This document shows, piece after piece, positions 26,501 to 37,317 of a stretch of 64,000 nucleotides of DNA (the first letter of the stretch is position 1; each line of letters opens with the position of its first letter). This DNA comes from Ideonella dechloratans (lineage in GTDB: Bacteria; Pseudomonadota; Gammaproteobacteria; Burkholderiales; Burkholderiaceae_C). Under the pieces are notes generated by a model. That model searched no databases. It worked only from the letters and a program-made list of their open reading frames with translations, and was not told where the DNA came from. Location of the stretch: positions 1,178,001-1,242,000 of the forward strand of contig NZ_CP088081.1 of NCBI RefSeq assembly GCF_021049305.1, given 5' to 3'. The translations under genes and the position numbers were made by a program.

Positions 26501-28657
26501 TCAGGCCACTGCAGGGCTGTCCAGTTCCAGGGCCTCGCGCAGGCGGTCGAACTCGGTCTGCACCGCCTCGATGAGGGCCGCGTCGGCCTGCAGATCCAGC
26601 CCTGGCCCGAGCTGGGTGTCGTCCTCGCCCTGCCAGGTCAGCACATCCACGATGGACTGGCGCTGGGCATGCAACACGCGGAGGGTCTGGCATTCCGGGT
26701 CGTCCGCGGCGCCGGGGTGACGCAGGGCATACCAGATGGCCAGCGCAGCGCCGGTGGCCAGGCCCTCGATGGGTTGGCCCTGCTCCATCACCATGCGCAG
26801 GCTGCCCAGCACGCGCTCGTCGCGCTGCAGCTTGCGCAGCGGGTCGCGGCCGACGCGCTCACACGGGTCCTTGAAGGCATGGGCGCAGCGCTGGCGGAAG
26901 GTGCGCGCCAGCTCGGGGATGCGCTGGCGCTGCGCGGGGTAGAGCCGACCCAGCGCGGGCTGCAGCGCGCTGGCCAGCAGCTCGTCGAGCAGGGCCTGCA
27001 CGCGGGCATCGCCCATGGCGTGGCCCACGGTGGCGTGGCCCAGCAGCGCGCCATACCAGGCGATGATGGCGTGAGGGCCATTCCACAGCCGGTTCTTCAG
27101 GGTCTGGATCTCGGTGATGTCGGGCACCGTCTCCACCTGGCGCAGGTGTTCCAGCAACTCGCTGCCGCGCTGGGCATAGAGGGCCATGTCCGATTCGCTG
27201 TTGAATAGCACCAGGTGCAGCTGGGCGAGGGCGCTGGCCGGCTCGCCCGCGTCGCGCAGCGAGCTGACGATGGGGGCCAGCGCATCGGCGTGCTCGGCCG
27301 GCACGGCGTTGGCCAGGGCCTCGGTGTCCAGCGTCGCCTGGCGCACCTGGGCCACATTGCGGGCGTACAGGTCGTGCTTGATGCGCAGCTGGCGCAGCAG
27401 GGCGTCCTCACTGAGCTTGCTGACGATGCGGGTCACCACGGTCTCGGTGAAGTCCGTCAGCTCCAGGATGCGCCAGCATTCGCGCGGGGACACCTGGCGC
27501 AGCAGCGCCGCCTCCACCTGGGCATGGACGAACTGCGCACCGCCCACCTTGTTGAGCACCACCAGCACCGTCAGGCTCTGGCTGTGCTGCCGGACGCGCG
27601 CCACCAGGCCCTGGGCGATCAGGTCGGCCTGGCCCGCGATGGCCTGTTCCGGCAGGCACAGCGCCACGATCTCGCAGTCGCGGTACATGCCGATCATCGC
27701 GGCCTCGTCGGCCGGGTCCACCATGTGCAGGCGCTGCACGGTCTGGTCGAAGGCGTGGCTGCCATAGCGCACGCTGTACTTGCCGAAGGCGGTGATGGCC
27801 TCGCGCAGCAGGGCGTTGCCGGTGGAGGCGATGATCTGCGCGGGGCGGGTGTAGCCATCCCAGTGCGAGAAGACCTGGGCCAGGTAGCCGCCGCCCATGG
27901 CACCGAAGCCGTGGATGCCGGCCTTGAGCTGGTTGATCGCCTGCGGGAAGGGCTCCGTCAGCGCGGGCATGGGCAGCTTGGGCGTGCAGGCCGCCAGGTC
28001 CAGCAGGAAGGAGCGCATGTTGGGGTGGCGGGCAAAGGCGCGCGCGGCCACCTCGGGAGCGGGCGGCTTGATGTCCTCGACCAGGATCACCAGGCCGCCG
28101 GCCTCGGCAGCCGAACGCACGCCGTTTTCCGAGTCCTCGAACATCAGGCTCTGGCCCGGCCGACTGTTGAGCGCGGCCGCCGCGCGCAGGAAGATCTCGG
28201 GATGGGGCTTGCCCTGCGTCACCTCGTCGCCGCAGACCAGCAGGTCGAAGTACTTGAACACGTTGGCGTTAATCAGGTACTCCTCGGCGATGGCCCGGCG
28301 GCTGGAGGTGGCCACTGCCATCTTCAGGCCCGAACGGCGCAGCCGCTCCAGCACCGGCAGCAGGCCCGGCTTGATGGGCACGCCGTGGGTGCGCACATGC
28401 TCCAGCTCCAGCTCGTCGGCCCGCTGACGGATGGCGGCATACGGGAAGTCCTCGCCGTAATGCTGCTTGGCCAGTGCTTCCGCCTTCTTGGCACTCAAGC
28501 CCAGGGACCCGATCAGCACCTCCTCCGTGAACGGTTGGCCGAACAGCTCCTGCGCGGCGCTCGAGAGCGTCTTGAACCGCAGGCGCTCGGTGTCGAACAT
28601 GGTGCCGTCCATGTCGAAGATGGCGCTTTCGATGACGTGGTCCTTGAACTTCAGCAT
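26501..28657 (-). CDS. mtlD: Fused mannitol-1-phosphate phosphatase/5-dehydrogenase (MtlD-like)
   Basis: A 718-aa bifunctional enzyme. Residues 1 to about 215 form a HAD phosphatase: D15-x-D17 in FDMDGTMFDTE, ATSSRRA, QGKPHPEIFL and FEDSENGVRSA. From about residue 245 a mannitol/polyol dehydrogenase follows, with Rossmann motif GFGAMGGGYLAQ near 250 and a catalytic-domain VVLNKVGGAQFVHA stretch. This order matches the Acinetobacter MtlD, which reduces fructose-6-phosphate to mannitol-1-phosphate and then dephosphorylates it to mannitol, a salt-stress solute. That role is inferred here. No mannitol PTS is nearby, supporting synthesis rather than uptake. Confidence 0.82.
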   Translation of the reverse strand: MLKFKDHVIESAIFDMDGTMFDTERLRFKTLSSAAQELFGQPFTEEVLIGSLGLSAKKAEALAKQHYGEDFPYAAIRQRADELELEHVRTHGVPIKPGLLPVLERLRRSGLKMAVATSSRRAIAEEYLINANVFKYFDLLVCGDEVTQGKPHPEIFLRAAAALNSRPGQSLMFEDSENGVRSAAEAGGLVILVEDIKPPAPEVAARAFARHPNMRSFLLDLAACTPKLPMPALTEPFPQAINQLKAGIHGFGAMGGGYLAQVFSHWDGYTRPAQIIASTGNALLREAITAFGKYSVRYGSHAFDQTVQRLHMVDPADEAAMIGMYRDCEIVALCLPEQAIAGQADLIAQGLVARVRQHSQSLTVLVVLNKVGGAQFVHAQVEAALLRQVSPRECWRILELTDFTETVVTRIVSKLSEDALLRQLRIKHDLYARNVAQVRQATLDTEALANAVPAEHADALAPIVSSLRDAGEPASALAQLHLVLFNSESDMALYAQRGSELLEHLRQVETVPDITEIQTLKNRLWNGPHAIIAWYGALLGHATVGHAMGDARVQALLDELLASALQPALGRLYPAQRQRIPELARTFRQRCAHAFKDPCERVGRDPLRKLQRDERVLGSLRMVMEQGQPIEGLATGAALAIWYALRHPGAADDPECQTLRVLHAQRQSIVDVLTWQGEDDTQLGPGLDLQADAALIEAVQTEFDRLREALELDSPAVA

Positions 28658-28911
28658 CCTGTGGGGGGTCCTTTCTGCTTGTCGTGGGTGGGCTACCGTG
28701 CAGCCGATGCCTGAATTTTACATTTGCATCAATATATATCGGCCGATGCGATCTGGATAACCCTATGCTGCGGTGCGACAAAAGGCTCGCGCGCCTTCGT
28801 GGACAGGACGCAGGTGGCGCAAGCGGTCGGTGGCGGTGGCGGCGTCGCGTGAAGCCGCCAACAGCGTGGTGAAGCAGTCGCCCTGGATCAGGACGGCCTT
28901 GGCCGGGGCCC
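28658..28911. promoter_or_regulatory. mtlD upstream region with AT-rich promoter-like patch
   Basis: A 254-base gap with no convincing gene. Around 28715-28760 it is AT-rich. On the minus strand TATATT (28736-28731) could be a -10 element, about 17 bases from a weak TTATCC at -35. The 10-bp palindrome ATCGGCCGAT (28738-28747) overlaps this promoter, a possible operator for osmotic control. Confidence 0.4.
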
Positions 28912-29478
28912 TCAGCGGGTTTCCGGGGCAGGCAACCGGATTTCAGTCAGCTTCCAGTCGGCAAAGCCGCTGCGCTCGAACACCAGGCCCAACCGGTCCT
29001 CGGGCGCATCGGCCTGGCGGTGGCCGTAGACCACCAGGGTGTTCAGGTTCACCCGCTCCGACGTCCAGGTGACGGCGGGCTCCGCAGGGCGCCCTTCGCT
29101 GGGCTTGTCATGCCCCATCCGCGGCCGCAGCTCGGCCTCGGTCAGCGCCCGCATCACCATCTCGGGTTGCACCAGGGCGTCGATCAGCCGGTCGCCCAAG
29201 GCCATGCCCAGGGTGGTGCCCAGCGCCGCGCCGAGCTGGCCCAGCGCATCGTGGCTGCCGGCGTCGCCACCCATCTCCCGGGCCAGCTTGGCCGAGAACT
29301 GGCCTTTCAGGCTCTCGCGCAGGCGGGGGTAGTCGACGTGCGCATTCAGGCGGTCGGCGTCGCGGGCCTTGGCAGCGGCTTGCAGGGTGCGCAGGGCCAG
29401 GTAAGGAGAGGCGTACCAGTAGGCACCCAGGGCCAGGACGAGCGCCGCGACGAAGGCGGCCACAACTTTGGTCGGCAT
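28912..29478 (-). CDS. DUF2939 membrane-anchored protein
   Basis: A 188-aa protein with an N-terminal span (VVAAFVAALVLALGAYWYAS) and a periplasmic part. The DUF2939 pattern is present: YLALRTLQAAAKARDADRL, HVDYPRLRESLKGQ and a C-terminal FERSGFADWKLTEIRLP. Function is unknown. It lies 39 bases after the coiled-coil gene below. Confidence 0.8.
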   Translation of the reverse strand: MPTKVVAAFVAALVLALGAYWYASPYLALRTLQAAAKARDADRLNAHVDYPRLRESLKGQFSAKLAREMGGDAGSHDALGQLGAALGTTLGMALGDRLIDALVQPEMVMRALTEAELRPRMGHDKPSEGRPAEPAVTWTSERVNLNTLVVYGHRQADAPEDRLGLVFERSGFADWKLTEIRLPAPETR

Positions 29479-29517
29479 GGCGCCATTCTGACGCCTGGGC
29501 GTGCCGCATGTGACGAA

Positions 29518-30324
29518 TCATTGGGCCTCGGCCAGGAGCCGCAGCAGCTGGTCGGCACGTTCGGCGGTCTTCGGGCCGTTGGCCTTGGCACGCTCGGCCA
29601 GGTTGCGGATGTCCGCCAGATGGGGCTTGAGCAAGGCCCGGTCCACGCGCAGCAGCACCGCGATGCAGTTGTAGAGGCCGTTGGCGTTGTTCAGGTTCGG
29701 TTCCGCATAGTTCAGCAGGGCCGGGATCAGCGCGGGGTCGCGGGCATGGCTGCTCATCAACTCCTCGTAGGCGGCACCTCGCACGGCGGCCGTGGGCGCA
29801 TACAGCCGTGCCACCAGGGTGTCCAGGGGGGTGCCCGTGTCTCTTTGTCCGCCGGCCGGTGCCGCCGCGCGCAGGGCGATGTCCGCCGCGTTGACACTCT
29901 GCTGCAGGTTCTTCAAGGTGGAGGACAGCGCCGGGCTCTGGGTCTCCCGTTCGGCCGCAGCCAGTCTGTCGGAGATCTCGGCGTAGTCCCTCTTGGCGCC
30001 TTGCAGGCTCTTTTGCAACTCGCCGATCTCCCGAGACAAGGCGGTGCGGGAGGAGTTGAGTCTGTCCACGTCGGCCTGCGCGGCTGCCCGGGCCTTTTCT
30101 GCCGCGCTGGCTTCGGCCTTGAACTTCTCGGCCTTCACCTCGGCCAGCTGGAAGCCGGCGATGGCCGCCACCGCCCCCCCGATGCCCAGGACCATCGAGC
30201 CGATGAGCTTGATGGTTTCGGTGAGGGGCGTGGTGCGGCGCAGCACCTCGATCTCGGCCAGCACCTTCTGCCGTTGTGCCACGGCCAGCTCGATGTCGGC
30301 CTGTTCCTTGGTGGTTTGCGTCAT
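29518..30324 (-). CDS. Coiled-coil membrane protein with HEAT-like C terminus
   Basis: A 268-aa protein I cannot assign to a family. About 30 charged N-terminal residues precede one span (IKLIGSMVLGIGGAVAAIAG). A coiled-coil of about 85 residues (AEKFKAEASAAEKARAAAQ and onward) follows. The C-terminal 110 residues are helical and repeat-like (AVRGAAYEELMSSHA, LIPALLNYAEPNL, LLKPHLADIRNLAE), similar to HEAT/armadillo repeats. It probably sits in the inner membrane as a scaffold, in the same strand run as the DUF2939 gene. Confidence 0.6.
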   Translation of the reverse strand: MTQTTKEQADIELAVAQRQKVLAEIEVLRRTTPLTETIKLIGSMVLGIGGAVAAIAGFQLAEVKAEKFKAEASAAEKARAAAQADVDRLNSSRTALSREIGELQKSLQGAKRDYAEISDRLAAAERETQSPALSSTLKNLQQSVNAADIALRAAAPAGGQRDTGTPLDTLVARLYAPTAAVRGAAYEELMSSHARDPALIPALLNYAEPNLNNANGLYNCIAVLLRVDRALLKPHLADIRNLAERAKANGPKTAERADQLLRLLAEAQ

Positions 30325-30422
30325 GTGGCCTCCTGCAGGAGCCCAACGCCCGGGAACTGGCGGCGCCGGCGAATGGCGTAAAGACTAGCGGGGGCAGCGC
30401 CGCTTGACCATCCCCCGCGGCC

Positions 30423-30932
30423 TCAGGGCGCCATGCCGCGCCGGGTCTCCGGCAGGCCGTCGTGGGGCCCCTGCGCGTGAGGGGGCACGTCGTCCCACCA
30501 CAGGGCCGCGGGCAGATCCTGCCGGCGGGAGGGGTTGCGCGGATAGAAGATCCGGTTTGTGGCGCGGGCCACGTCGCCGCCCACCAGCAGCAGGGCCTCG
30601 CGGTCGCCGTTGTTGATGAAGCAGTGCGAGATGCCGGTGCCCGCGGGGAAGGCCGCCAGATCGCCGGCCTTCATCGGGTGCAGGTGCCCGTCGATCCAGG
30701 CCTGCACCTCGCCCTCGATCACATAGACGAACTCCTCTTCGTCCGACTCTGCATGCGGCCAGGACGAACGCGTGCCGGGGGGCAGGCGCTGCAGGTTGAT
30801 GCCAATGCGCTGCAGGCCGGCCGCGGCGCCCAGGGCACGCATGGGGCCCATGGCTTCCGTGCTTTGGGGGTAGACGTGGGCGTGTTCGGGGACGCTGTGG
30901 GCGGAGACGATGAATTCGGGGCGGTCTTGCAT
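30423..30932 (-). CDS. Cupin-domain protein
   Basis: A 169-aa cupin. The first cupin motif reads HAESDEEEFVYVIEGEVQAW, with a His and two Glu in metal-ligand positions. The second is AGTGISHCFINNGD, where the distal His is present. An N-terminal strand region and a C-terminal tail ending in DGLPETRRG flank the barrel. ATG 30932 is preferred; ATG 30944 would overlap the upstream gene's end. Enzyme or sensor role is unknown. Confidence 0.8.
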   Translation of the reverse strand: MQDRPEFIVSAHSVPEHAHVYPQSTEAMGPMRALGAAAGLQRIGINLQRLPPGTRSSWPHAESDEEEFVYVIEGEVQAWIDGHLHPMKAGDLAAFPAGTGISHCFINNGDREALLLVGGDVARATNRIFYPRNPSRRQDLPAALWWDDVPPHAQGPHDGLPETRRGMAP

Positions 30933-30940
30933 GCGGTTCC

Positions 30941-31399
30941 TCATGCGGGTGGGATGCGGTACGGTCCTGGCACAGGTCGTCCGGATGGCCAACGGTAAGC
31001 CAGTACCGTCTCCAGGGGGTAACGGTGTTCCTGCACGGCTCCCAGCTGGTTGCCACCCAGCAGCACGACGTCCTGAAGCTCATGCCGCAGGTAGTACCCG
31101 ACATGGCCTTTCCAGCTTTCCCGGGATTCGCGCCAGAGCACGACGACGCAACCGGGCACTGGCACATCGAGCGCCTCGCCCCAGTCCAGCCAGGAGCGGG
31201 CGAGGGCCGAGCCCGTGCCCCGCACACCGCACCGTTCGAAACACCAGTTGACGAAGGAAGAACACCACGACACCTTGTCGTCATAGCCGGCAATGTTGGT
31301 GCCCGCGTGGTAGGCCGTGATACGCGGGTTGCTGCTGCCGGGCGGATGGGCATGCACACCCTGCTCGGCCGCGGCGATGGCGAGCCAGGGGGCATTCAT
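30941..31399 (-). CDS. TIGR02594-type CHAP/NlpC-like peptidase
   Basis: A 152-aa protein of the TIGR02594 family. The papain-like core is visible: catalytic cysteine in VSWCSSFVNWCFE and histidine in SWKGHVGYYLR, with PGCVVVLWR between. Related domains cleave peptidoglycan cross-links. No signal peptide is seen, so it could act as a cytoplasmic or secreted toxin/amidase. It overlaps the hydrolase gene upstream by 4 bases (ATGA). Confidence 0.78.
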   Translation of the reverse strand: MNAPWLAIAAAEQGVHAHPPGSSNPRITAYHAGTNIAGYDDKVSWCSSFVNWCFERCGVRGTGSALARSWLDWGEALDVPVPGCVVVLWRESRESWKGHVGYYLRHELQDVVLLGGNQLGAVQEHRYPLETVLAYRWPSGRPVPGPYRIPPA

Positions 31400-32166
31400 G
31401 AGGCTTCCTGCTCCGCCAGAAAGACATTGATGCGCGAGGCCAGGAAGACCGGCGTCTCCAGCATCGGGTAGTGGCCTGCGCTGACCACCTGTTCAAAGCG
31501 CAGCTTCGGGTAGCAGGCACCGAAGGAGCGGCGCAGCGCTTCTTCGCGGTAGACGGGGATGTCGTGTTCGCCGTGCAGCACCAGCATGGGCGTGGGCCAG
31601 CCCTGGACGTCCCGCTGGAAGTCGGTGCCGGTGAACATCTGCAGGTAGCCGAGGCGCGCCTGCTCGGTGGAGCGCTGGCGCGACTTGTTCAGCTTGAAGT
31701 CCAGCCACGGGCGGGTGTGGCGGTGGCCCGTGCGTGCCGCAATGGCCGCGCGGGCGGCGTCGTCCTCGGTGGCCACGGCCCGCAGCTGTGCCCGAGCCGT
31801 GTCATCGGCAGGGAAGCCTGCGGCAAAGACCGGTGTGATGGCGACCAGGGACCGGACCCGGGTAGGCGCCAGCCAGGCGATGCGCTGGGCGATCAAGGCC
31901 GACATGGAGTGGCCGATCAGGTGGAAGCGCGGCGCCTCCAGCGCATCGGCCAAGGCGAGGATGTCCTGGCAGGCTTCGTCGAGGGTGTGCGTGCCCGCCT
32001 GTGCCATGGACAGGCCATAACCCCGAAGATCGGCAAAGCAGAAGCGGTGCGCCGTGGTGTCGAGGTAGGGGCGCAGCGGATCGTAGTTGGAGCTGTCGCC
32101 CAGCCATTCGTGCATGACCATGACCAGCGAAGGACCGGAGCCGAGCAGGGTGTGGCCGAGCAGCAT
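31396..32166 (-). CDS. Alpha/beta hydrolase
   Basis: A 256-aa alpha/beta-hydrolase-fold enzyme. The nucleophile elbow is GHSMSA, the acid is in LHGEHDIPVYRE, and the catalytic His is in SAGHYPMLE. The oxyanion region is in VMHEWLGDSSNY. These fit esterase/lactonase or BioH-like members, but the substrate cannot be read. The biotin genes are more than 20 kb away, so a BioH role is only a possibility. Its stop overlaps the TIGR02594 gene start. Confidence 0.86.
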   Translation of the reverse strand: MLLGHTLLGSGPSLVMVMHEWLGDSSNYDPLRPYLDTTAHRFCFADLRGYGLSMAQAGTHTLDEACQDILALADALEAPRFHLIGHSMSALIAQRIAWLAPTRVRSLVAITPVFAAGFPADDTARAQLRAVATEDDAARAAIAARTGHRHTRPWLDFKLNKSRQRSTEQARLGYLQMFTGTDFQRDVQGWPTPMLVLHGEHDIPVYREEALRRSFGACYPKLRFEQVVSAGHYPMLETPVFLASRINVFLAEQEAS

Positions 32167-32224
32167 GGGTATTCGCGGTGAATCGGGTGATGGGGCGGCG
32201 GTTCAAGGCCGGGTCATCGGCGGG

Positions 32225-32500
32225 TCATCGCCGTCTTTGGGCATCACGGTCGAACTTGCGCCAGTGCTGGAACTCGTCCTCGTGGATTTCGATGTCCAGC
32301 GCCATCACCCGGGCCTGCAGCCGCTCCTGGACATCCGTGACCGCCTGGTTGTAGATCGAGGGATCGATCTCCTCCAGGAAAAATCCCGGCCAAGCCCCCG
32401 CCGCGATGTTGCCGATCGGTTCATCCATGTTCTCCCGGCAGTACCGCTCGATGGAGGCGATCGCGTCCTTGCGTGCGTCCTTGTTCAGCGCGATGGTCAT
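32225..32500 (-). CDS. DUF2164 protein
   Basis: A 91-aa protein of the DUF2164 family: RKDAIASIERYCRENMDEPIG at the N terminus and AVTDVQERLQARVMALDIE in the middle. It has no signal peptide, span or cysteine. Function is unknown. Gaps of 38 and 58 bases separate it from its neighbours. Confidence 0.8.
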   Translation of the reverse strand: MTIALNKDARKDAIASIERYCRENMDEPIGNIAAGAWPGFFLEEIDPSIYNQAVTDVQERLQARVMALDIEIHEDEFQHWRKFDRDAQRRR

Positions 32501-32538
32501 GTGGGGCTCCCCGGGGTGCTTGGAAAGGAATCACGGGA

Positions 32539-32937
32539 TCACGCCGGCGTGCCCGGCATGTACAAGACCCCCCACCCATGCCCATCCAGATCCACGAAGC
32601 TGTGCGAGTACATGAAGCCCAGGTCCTCCGGCTGATCGTAGGTGCTGCCGCCGGCGGCCAGGGCCTTGGCCACCAGGGCGTCCACTTCCTCCTTGCTGTC
32701 ACAGCTCAGCGAGATCAGCACCTCCACGGCCCGCGAGGTGTCGCAGACCTCCTTGGGGGTGAAGGTCTTGAACCGGGCGTGGGTGGTCAGCATCAGCCAG
32801 ATGGTGTCGCTGATGACGAGGCCCGCGCCCGTGTCGTCACTGAACTCCGGCTTGCGGGTGAAGCCCAGGGCCTCGAAGAAGGCCACGGAGCGGGGCAGGT
32901 CAGCGACCGGGAGGTTGAGGAAGATCTGGCGGCTCAT
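32539..32937 (-). CDS. VOC (glyoxalase/bleomycin-resistance fold) protein
   Basis: A 132-aa vicinal-oxygen-chelate protein. It opens with IFLNLPVADLPRSVAFFEALGF and ends with FVDLDGHGWGVLYMPGTPA, the standard paired beta-alpha-beta-beta-beta units. FxxLGF and D/H positions fit the lactoylglutathione lyase-like class, though the substrate is unknown. It lies between DUF2164 and ureC. Confidence 0.87.
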   Translation of the reverse strand: MSRQIFLNLPVADLPRSVAFFEALGFTRKPEFSDDTGAGLVISDTIWLMLTTHARFKTFTPKEVCDTSRAVEVLISLSCDSKEEVDALVAKALAAGGSTYDQPEDLGFMYSHSFVDLDGHGWGVLYMPGTPA

Positions 32938-33018
32938 GGCGGGCTCCCCGTTGGATGATGCCGGCCATCATGCCTGCTGTCGTCCGTGGTCGCAGTGGCG
33001 GCAACCCGTGTCTGTGCC

Positions 33019-34746
<1,728 letters not shown>

Positions 34747-34747
34747 G

Positions 34748-35053
34748 TCAGAGGGCTCCTTGCACCAGGCCACGGAAGCCGTAGACGGTGCGCTGGCCGG
34801 CGTAGTCCACCAGCTCCACGGTGCGTTGCTGGCCGGGCTCGAAGCGCACGGCGGTGCCGCTGGCGATGTTCAGCCGCATGCCGCGGGCGGCCTCACGGTC
34901 GAAGCGCAGGCCGGCGTTGGTTTCGGCGAAGTGGTAGTGCGAGCCGACCTGGATGGGGCGGTCGCTGGCGTTTTCCACCACCAGGGTGAGGGTGCGGCGG
35001 CCGGGGTTGACCTCCAGTTCGCCGTCGTCGGTGATGAGTTCTCCGGGGACCAT
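34748..35053 (-). CDS. ureB: Urease beta subunit UreB
   Basis: A 101-aa urease beta subunit: MVPGEL start, [30 protein letters not shown], the [11 protein letters not shown] segment, and the C-terminal [13 protein letters not shown] 35053 matches the family start; a longer frame to 35089 exists. It follows ureA by 60 bases. Confidence 0.95.
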   Translation of the reverse strand: MVPGELITDDGELEVNPGRRTLTLVVENASDRPIQVGSHYHFAETNAGLRFDREAARGMRLNIASGTAVRFEPGQQRTVELVDYAGQRTVYGFRGLVQGAL

Positions 35054-35113
35054 GGTGTGGGGCGGAAGAAGTGGGGGAAGGGTGTGCACCGTGATGGTGC
35101 GTTGGTCCGTCGC

Positions 35114-35416
<303 letters not shown>

Positions 35417-35609
35417 CCGGTTCTCCAGCGGCCGGGCGCGGCGCGCGCGCAGCCATCGGGTCAGTATCCAGCAAGCGGGGTGCCATGGGGCATCCGGTCA
35501 CCAGCACGGTGCATCCCTGCCACGCCAGGGCTTGGTGCCATCACGGGCCTGAGGCAAGATCGGTCTGTCCGGACCCTCCGGATGTTCCCGGAACTCTGAA
35601 AGGACCCGC
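35417..35609. promoter_or_regulatory. Divergent promoter region between ureA and the glycogen operon
   Basis: A 193-base gap. I see no gene and no clear consensus promoter or operator, though both divergent transcripts must start here. No NtrC-type (GCACxxxxxxGTGC) sites were found by eye. Confidence 0.4.
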
Positions 35610-37301
35610 ATGCCTGCCCCGCCCGTCGCCCCCTCCGTCATGTCGGCCAGGCGGGCGGTGCGCGACGAGTGGTGGCGTGGCGCGGTCGTCTACCAGATCT
35701 ACCCCCGCAGCTTCGCCGACAGCAACAACGACGGCGTGGGGGATTTGCGGGGCATCACCGAGCACCTGGCCTACGTGGCCCACCTGGGGGTGGATGCCAT
35801 CTGGATCTCCCCCTTCTTCAAGTCGCCGATGGCCGATTTCGGCTACGACGTGGCCGATTACCGGCAGGTGGACCCGCTGTTCGGCACCTTGGCCGATTTC
35901 GACGCCCTGATCGCCCAGGCCCACGCGCTGGGACTGAAGGTGATGATCGACCAGGTGCTTTCCCACACCTCCACCGAGCACGCCTGGTTCCAGGAGAGCC
36001 AGGTCAGCCGCGACAACCCCCGTGCCGACTGGTATGTCTGGGCCGACCCGCAGCCCGACGGCACGCCGCCCAACAACTGGCTGAGCGTCTTCGGCGGCCC
36101 GGCCTGGCACTGGGACAGCCAGCGGCGGCAGTACTACCTGCACAGCTTCCTGGCCAGCCAGGCCGATCTGAACTTCCACCACCCCGCCGTGCAGGAGGCC
36201 CTGCTGGGCGAGGTGCGCTTCTGGTGCGAGCGCGGGGTGGATGGCTTCCGCTTCGACGCCTGCAACCACCAGTTCCATGACCGGGCCCTGCGCAGCAACC
36301 CGCCGGCCAGCGCGGCCGAACAGGCCGAGGTCAGCACGGTGCGGCCCGACAACCCCTACGCCATGCAGCGCCATCTGCACGACAAGACCCAGCCGGAGAA
36401 CCTGGCCTTCCTGGAGCGCCTGCGGGCGCTGCTGGACGAGTACGGCGCCGCCAGCATCGGCGAGGTGGGCGACGAACACCCGCTGCCGGTGATGGCCGAC
36501 TACACCGAGGCCGGCAAGCGCCTGCACATGGCCTACAGCTTCGCCCTGCTGACGCCCGAGGCCTCCGGCCCGCACATCCGCGAGCAGGTGCAGGGACTGG
36601 AAGCCGAGCTGGCCCGCACTGGGGGCTGGGGTTGCTGGGCCCTGTCCAACCACGACGTGCCCCGGGTGGCCAGCCGCTGGGCCCCGCATGGCCAGCCGGA
36701 CGACGCCCTCTCGGCCACCCTGCTGGCGCTGCTGCTCACGCTCAAGGGCAGTGTCTGCCTGTACCAGGGCGAGGAGCTCGGCCTGCCGGAGGCCGACATC
36801 CCCTTCGCGCGCCTGCAGGACCCCTATGGCAAGGCCTTCTGGCCGCGCTTCAAGGGGCGCGACGGTTGCCGCACCCCCATGCCCTGGTGGCGCGATGCGG
36901 TGAACGCCGGCTTCAACACCGGGGCCGAGCCCTGGCTGCCCCTGGGCGCGGACCACGCGCAGCGGGCGGTGGATGTGCAGGAGTCGAACCCGGCCAGCGT
37001 GCTGGCCCGGGCGCGGGCCCTGCTGGCCTGGCGCCGCCGCGAGGCGGTGCTGCGCCAGGGCGAGATCCGCTTCCACCATGCCCCCGGCCAGCATGCCCTG
37101 CTGTTCGAGCGGCTGCTGCCGGGCCAGGCGCCCCTCGTGCTGGCCTTCAACCTGGGCGGGCGGGCGCTGGACATTCCCCTGCCGGACACCCTGGGGGGGC
37201 TGTCGGCGCTGCCCGGCACCCCGCTGCCCATGGCCCAGCTCAGCCCCGATGGGCGCGGCTGGCATCTGCCGCCGCACAGCGCGGCCGTGGCCACCCGCTG
37301 A
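35610..37301 (+). CDS. GH13 alpha-glucosidase
   Basis: A 563-aa glycoside hydrolase family 13 enzyme. YQIYPRSFADSNNDGVGDLRGI starts the barrel. The nucleophile Asp is in GFRFDACNH, the acid Glu in SIGEVGDEHP, and the transition-state Asp in LSNHDVPR. No signal peptide is present, so it works in the cytoplasm, probably on malto-oligosaccharides released from glycogen. The DGFRFDACNH region has FDACN where classic alpha-1,4-glucosidases have LDVAN, so linkage specificity is uncertain. First gene of the glycogen cluster. Confidence 0.88.
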   Translation: MPAPPVAPSVMSARRAVRDEWWRGAVVYQIYPRSFADSNNDGVGDLRGITEHLAYVAHLGVDAIWISPFFKSPMADFGYDVADYRQVDPLFGTLADFDALIAQAHALGLKVMIDQVLSHTSTEHAWFQESQVSRDNPRADWYVWADPQPDGTPPNNWLSVFGGPAWHWDSQRRQYYLHSFLASQADLNFHHPAVQEALLGEVRFWCERGVDGFRFDACNHQFHDRALRSNPPASAAEQAEVSTVRPDNPYAMQRHLHDKTQPENLAFLERLRALLDEYGAASIGEVGDEHPLPVMADYTEAGKRLHMAYSFALLTPEASGPHIREQVQGLEAELARTGGWGCWALSNHDVPRVASRWAPHGQPDDALSATLLALLLTLKGSVCLYQGEELGLPEADIPFARLQDPYGKAFWPRFKGRDGCRTPMPWWRDAVNAGFNTGAEPWLPLGADHAQRAVDVQESNPASVLARARALLAWRRREAVLRQGEIRFHHAPGQHALLFERLLPGQAPLVLAFNLGGRALDIPLPDTLGGLSALPGTPLPMAQLSPDGRGWHLPPHSAAVATR

Positions 37302-37317
37302 TTCGCGGACCGTCCCC

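Noticed and set aside
28684..28911. Short plus-strand frames between mtlD and the DUF2939 gene
   Set aside because: No ribosome site, no recognisable domain, and the region includes the probable mtlD promoter.
35417..35609. Search for ureD
   Set aside because: No frame with UreD similarity was found here or beside any urease block; absence applies only to this window.
36973..37317. Upstream extension of the glgB frame
   Set aside because: It overlaps the GH13 gene and reads as Arg/Cys-rich noise; ATG 37318 gives the family N terminus.
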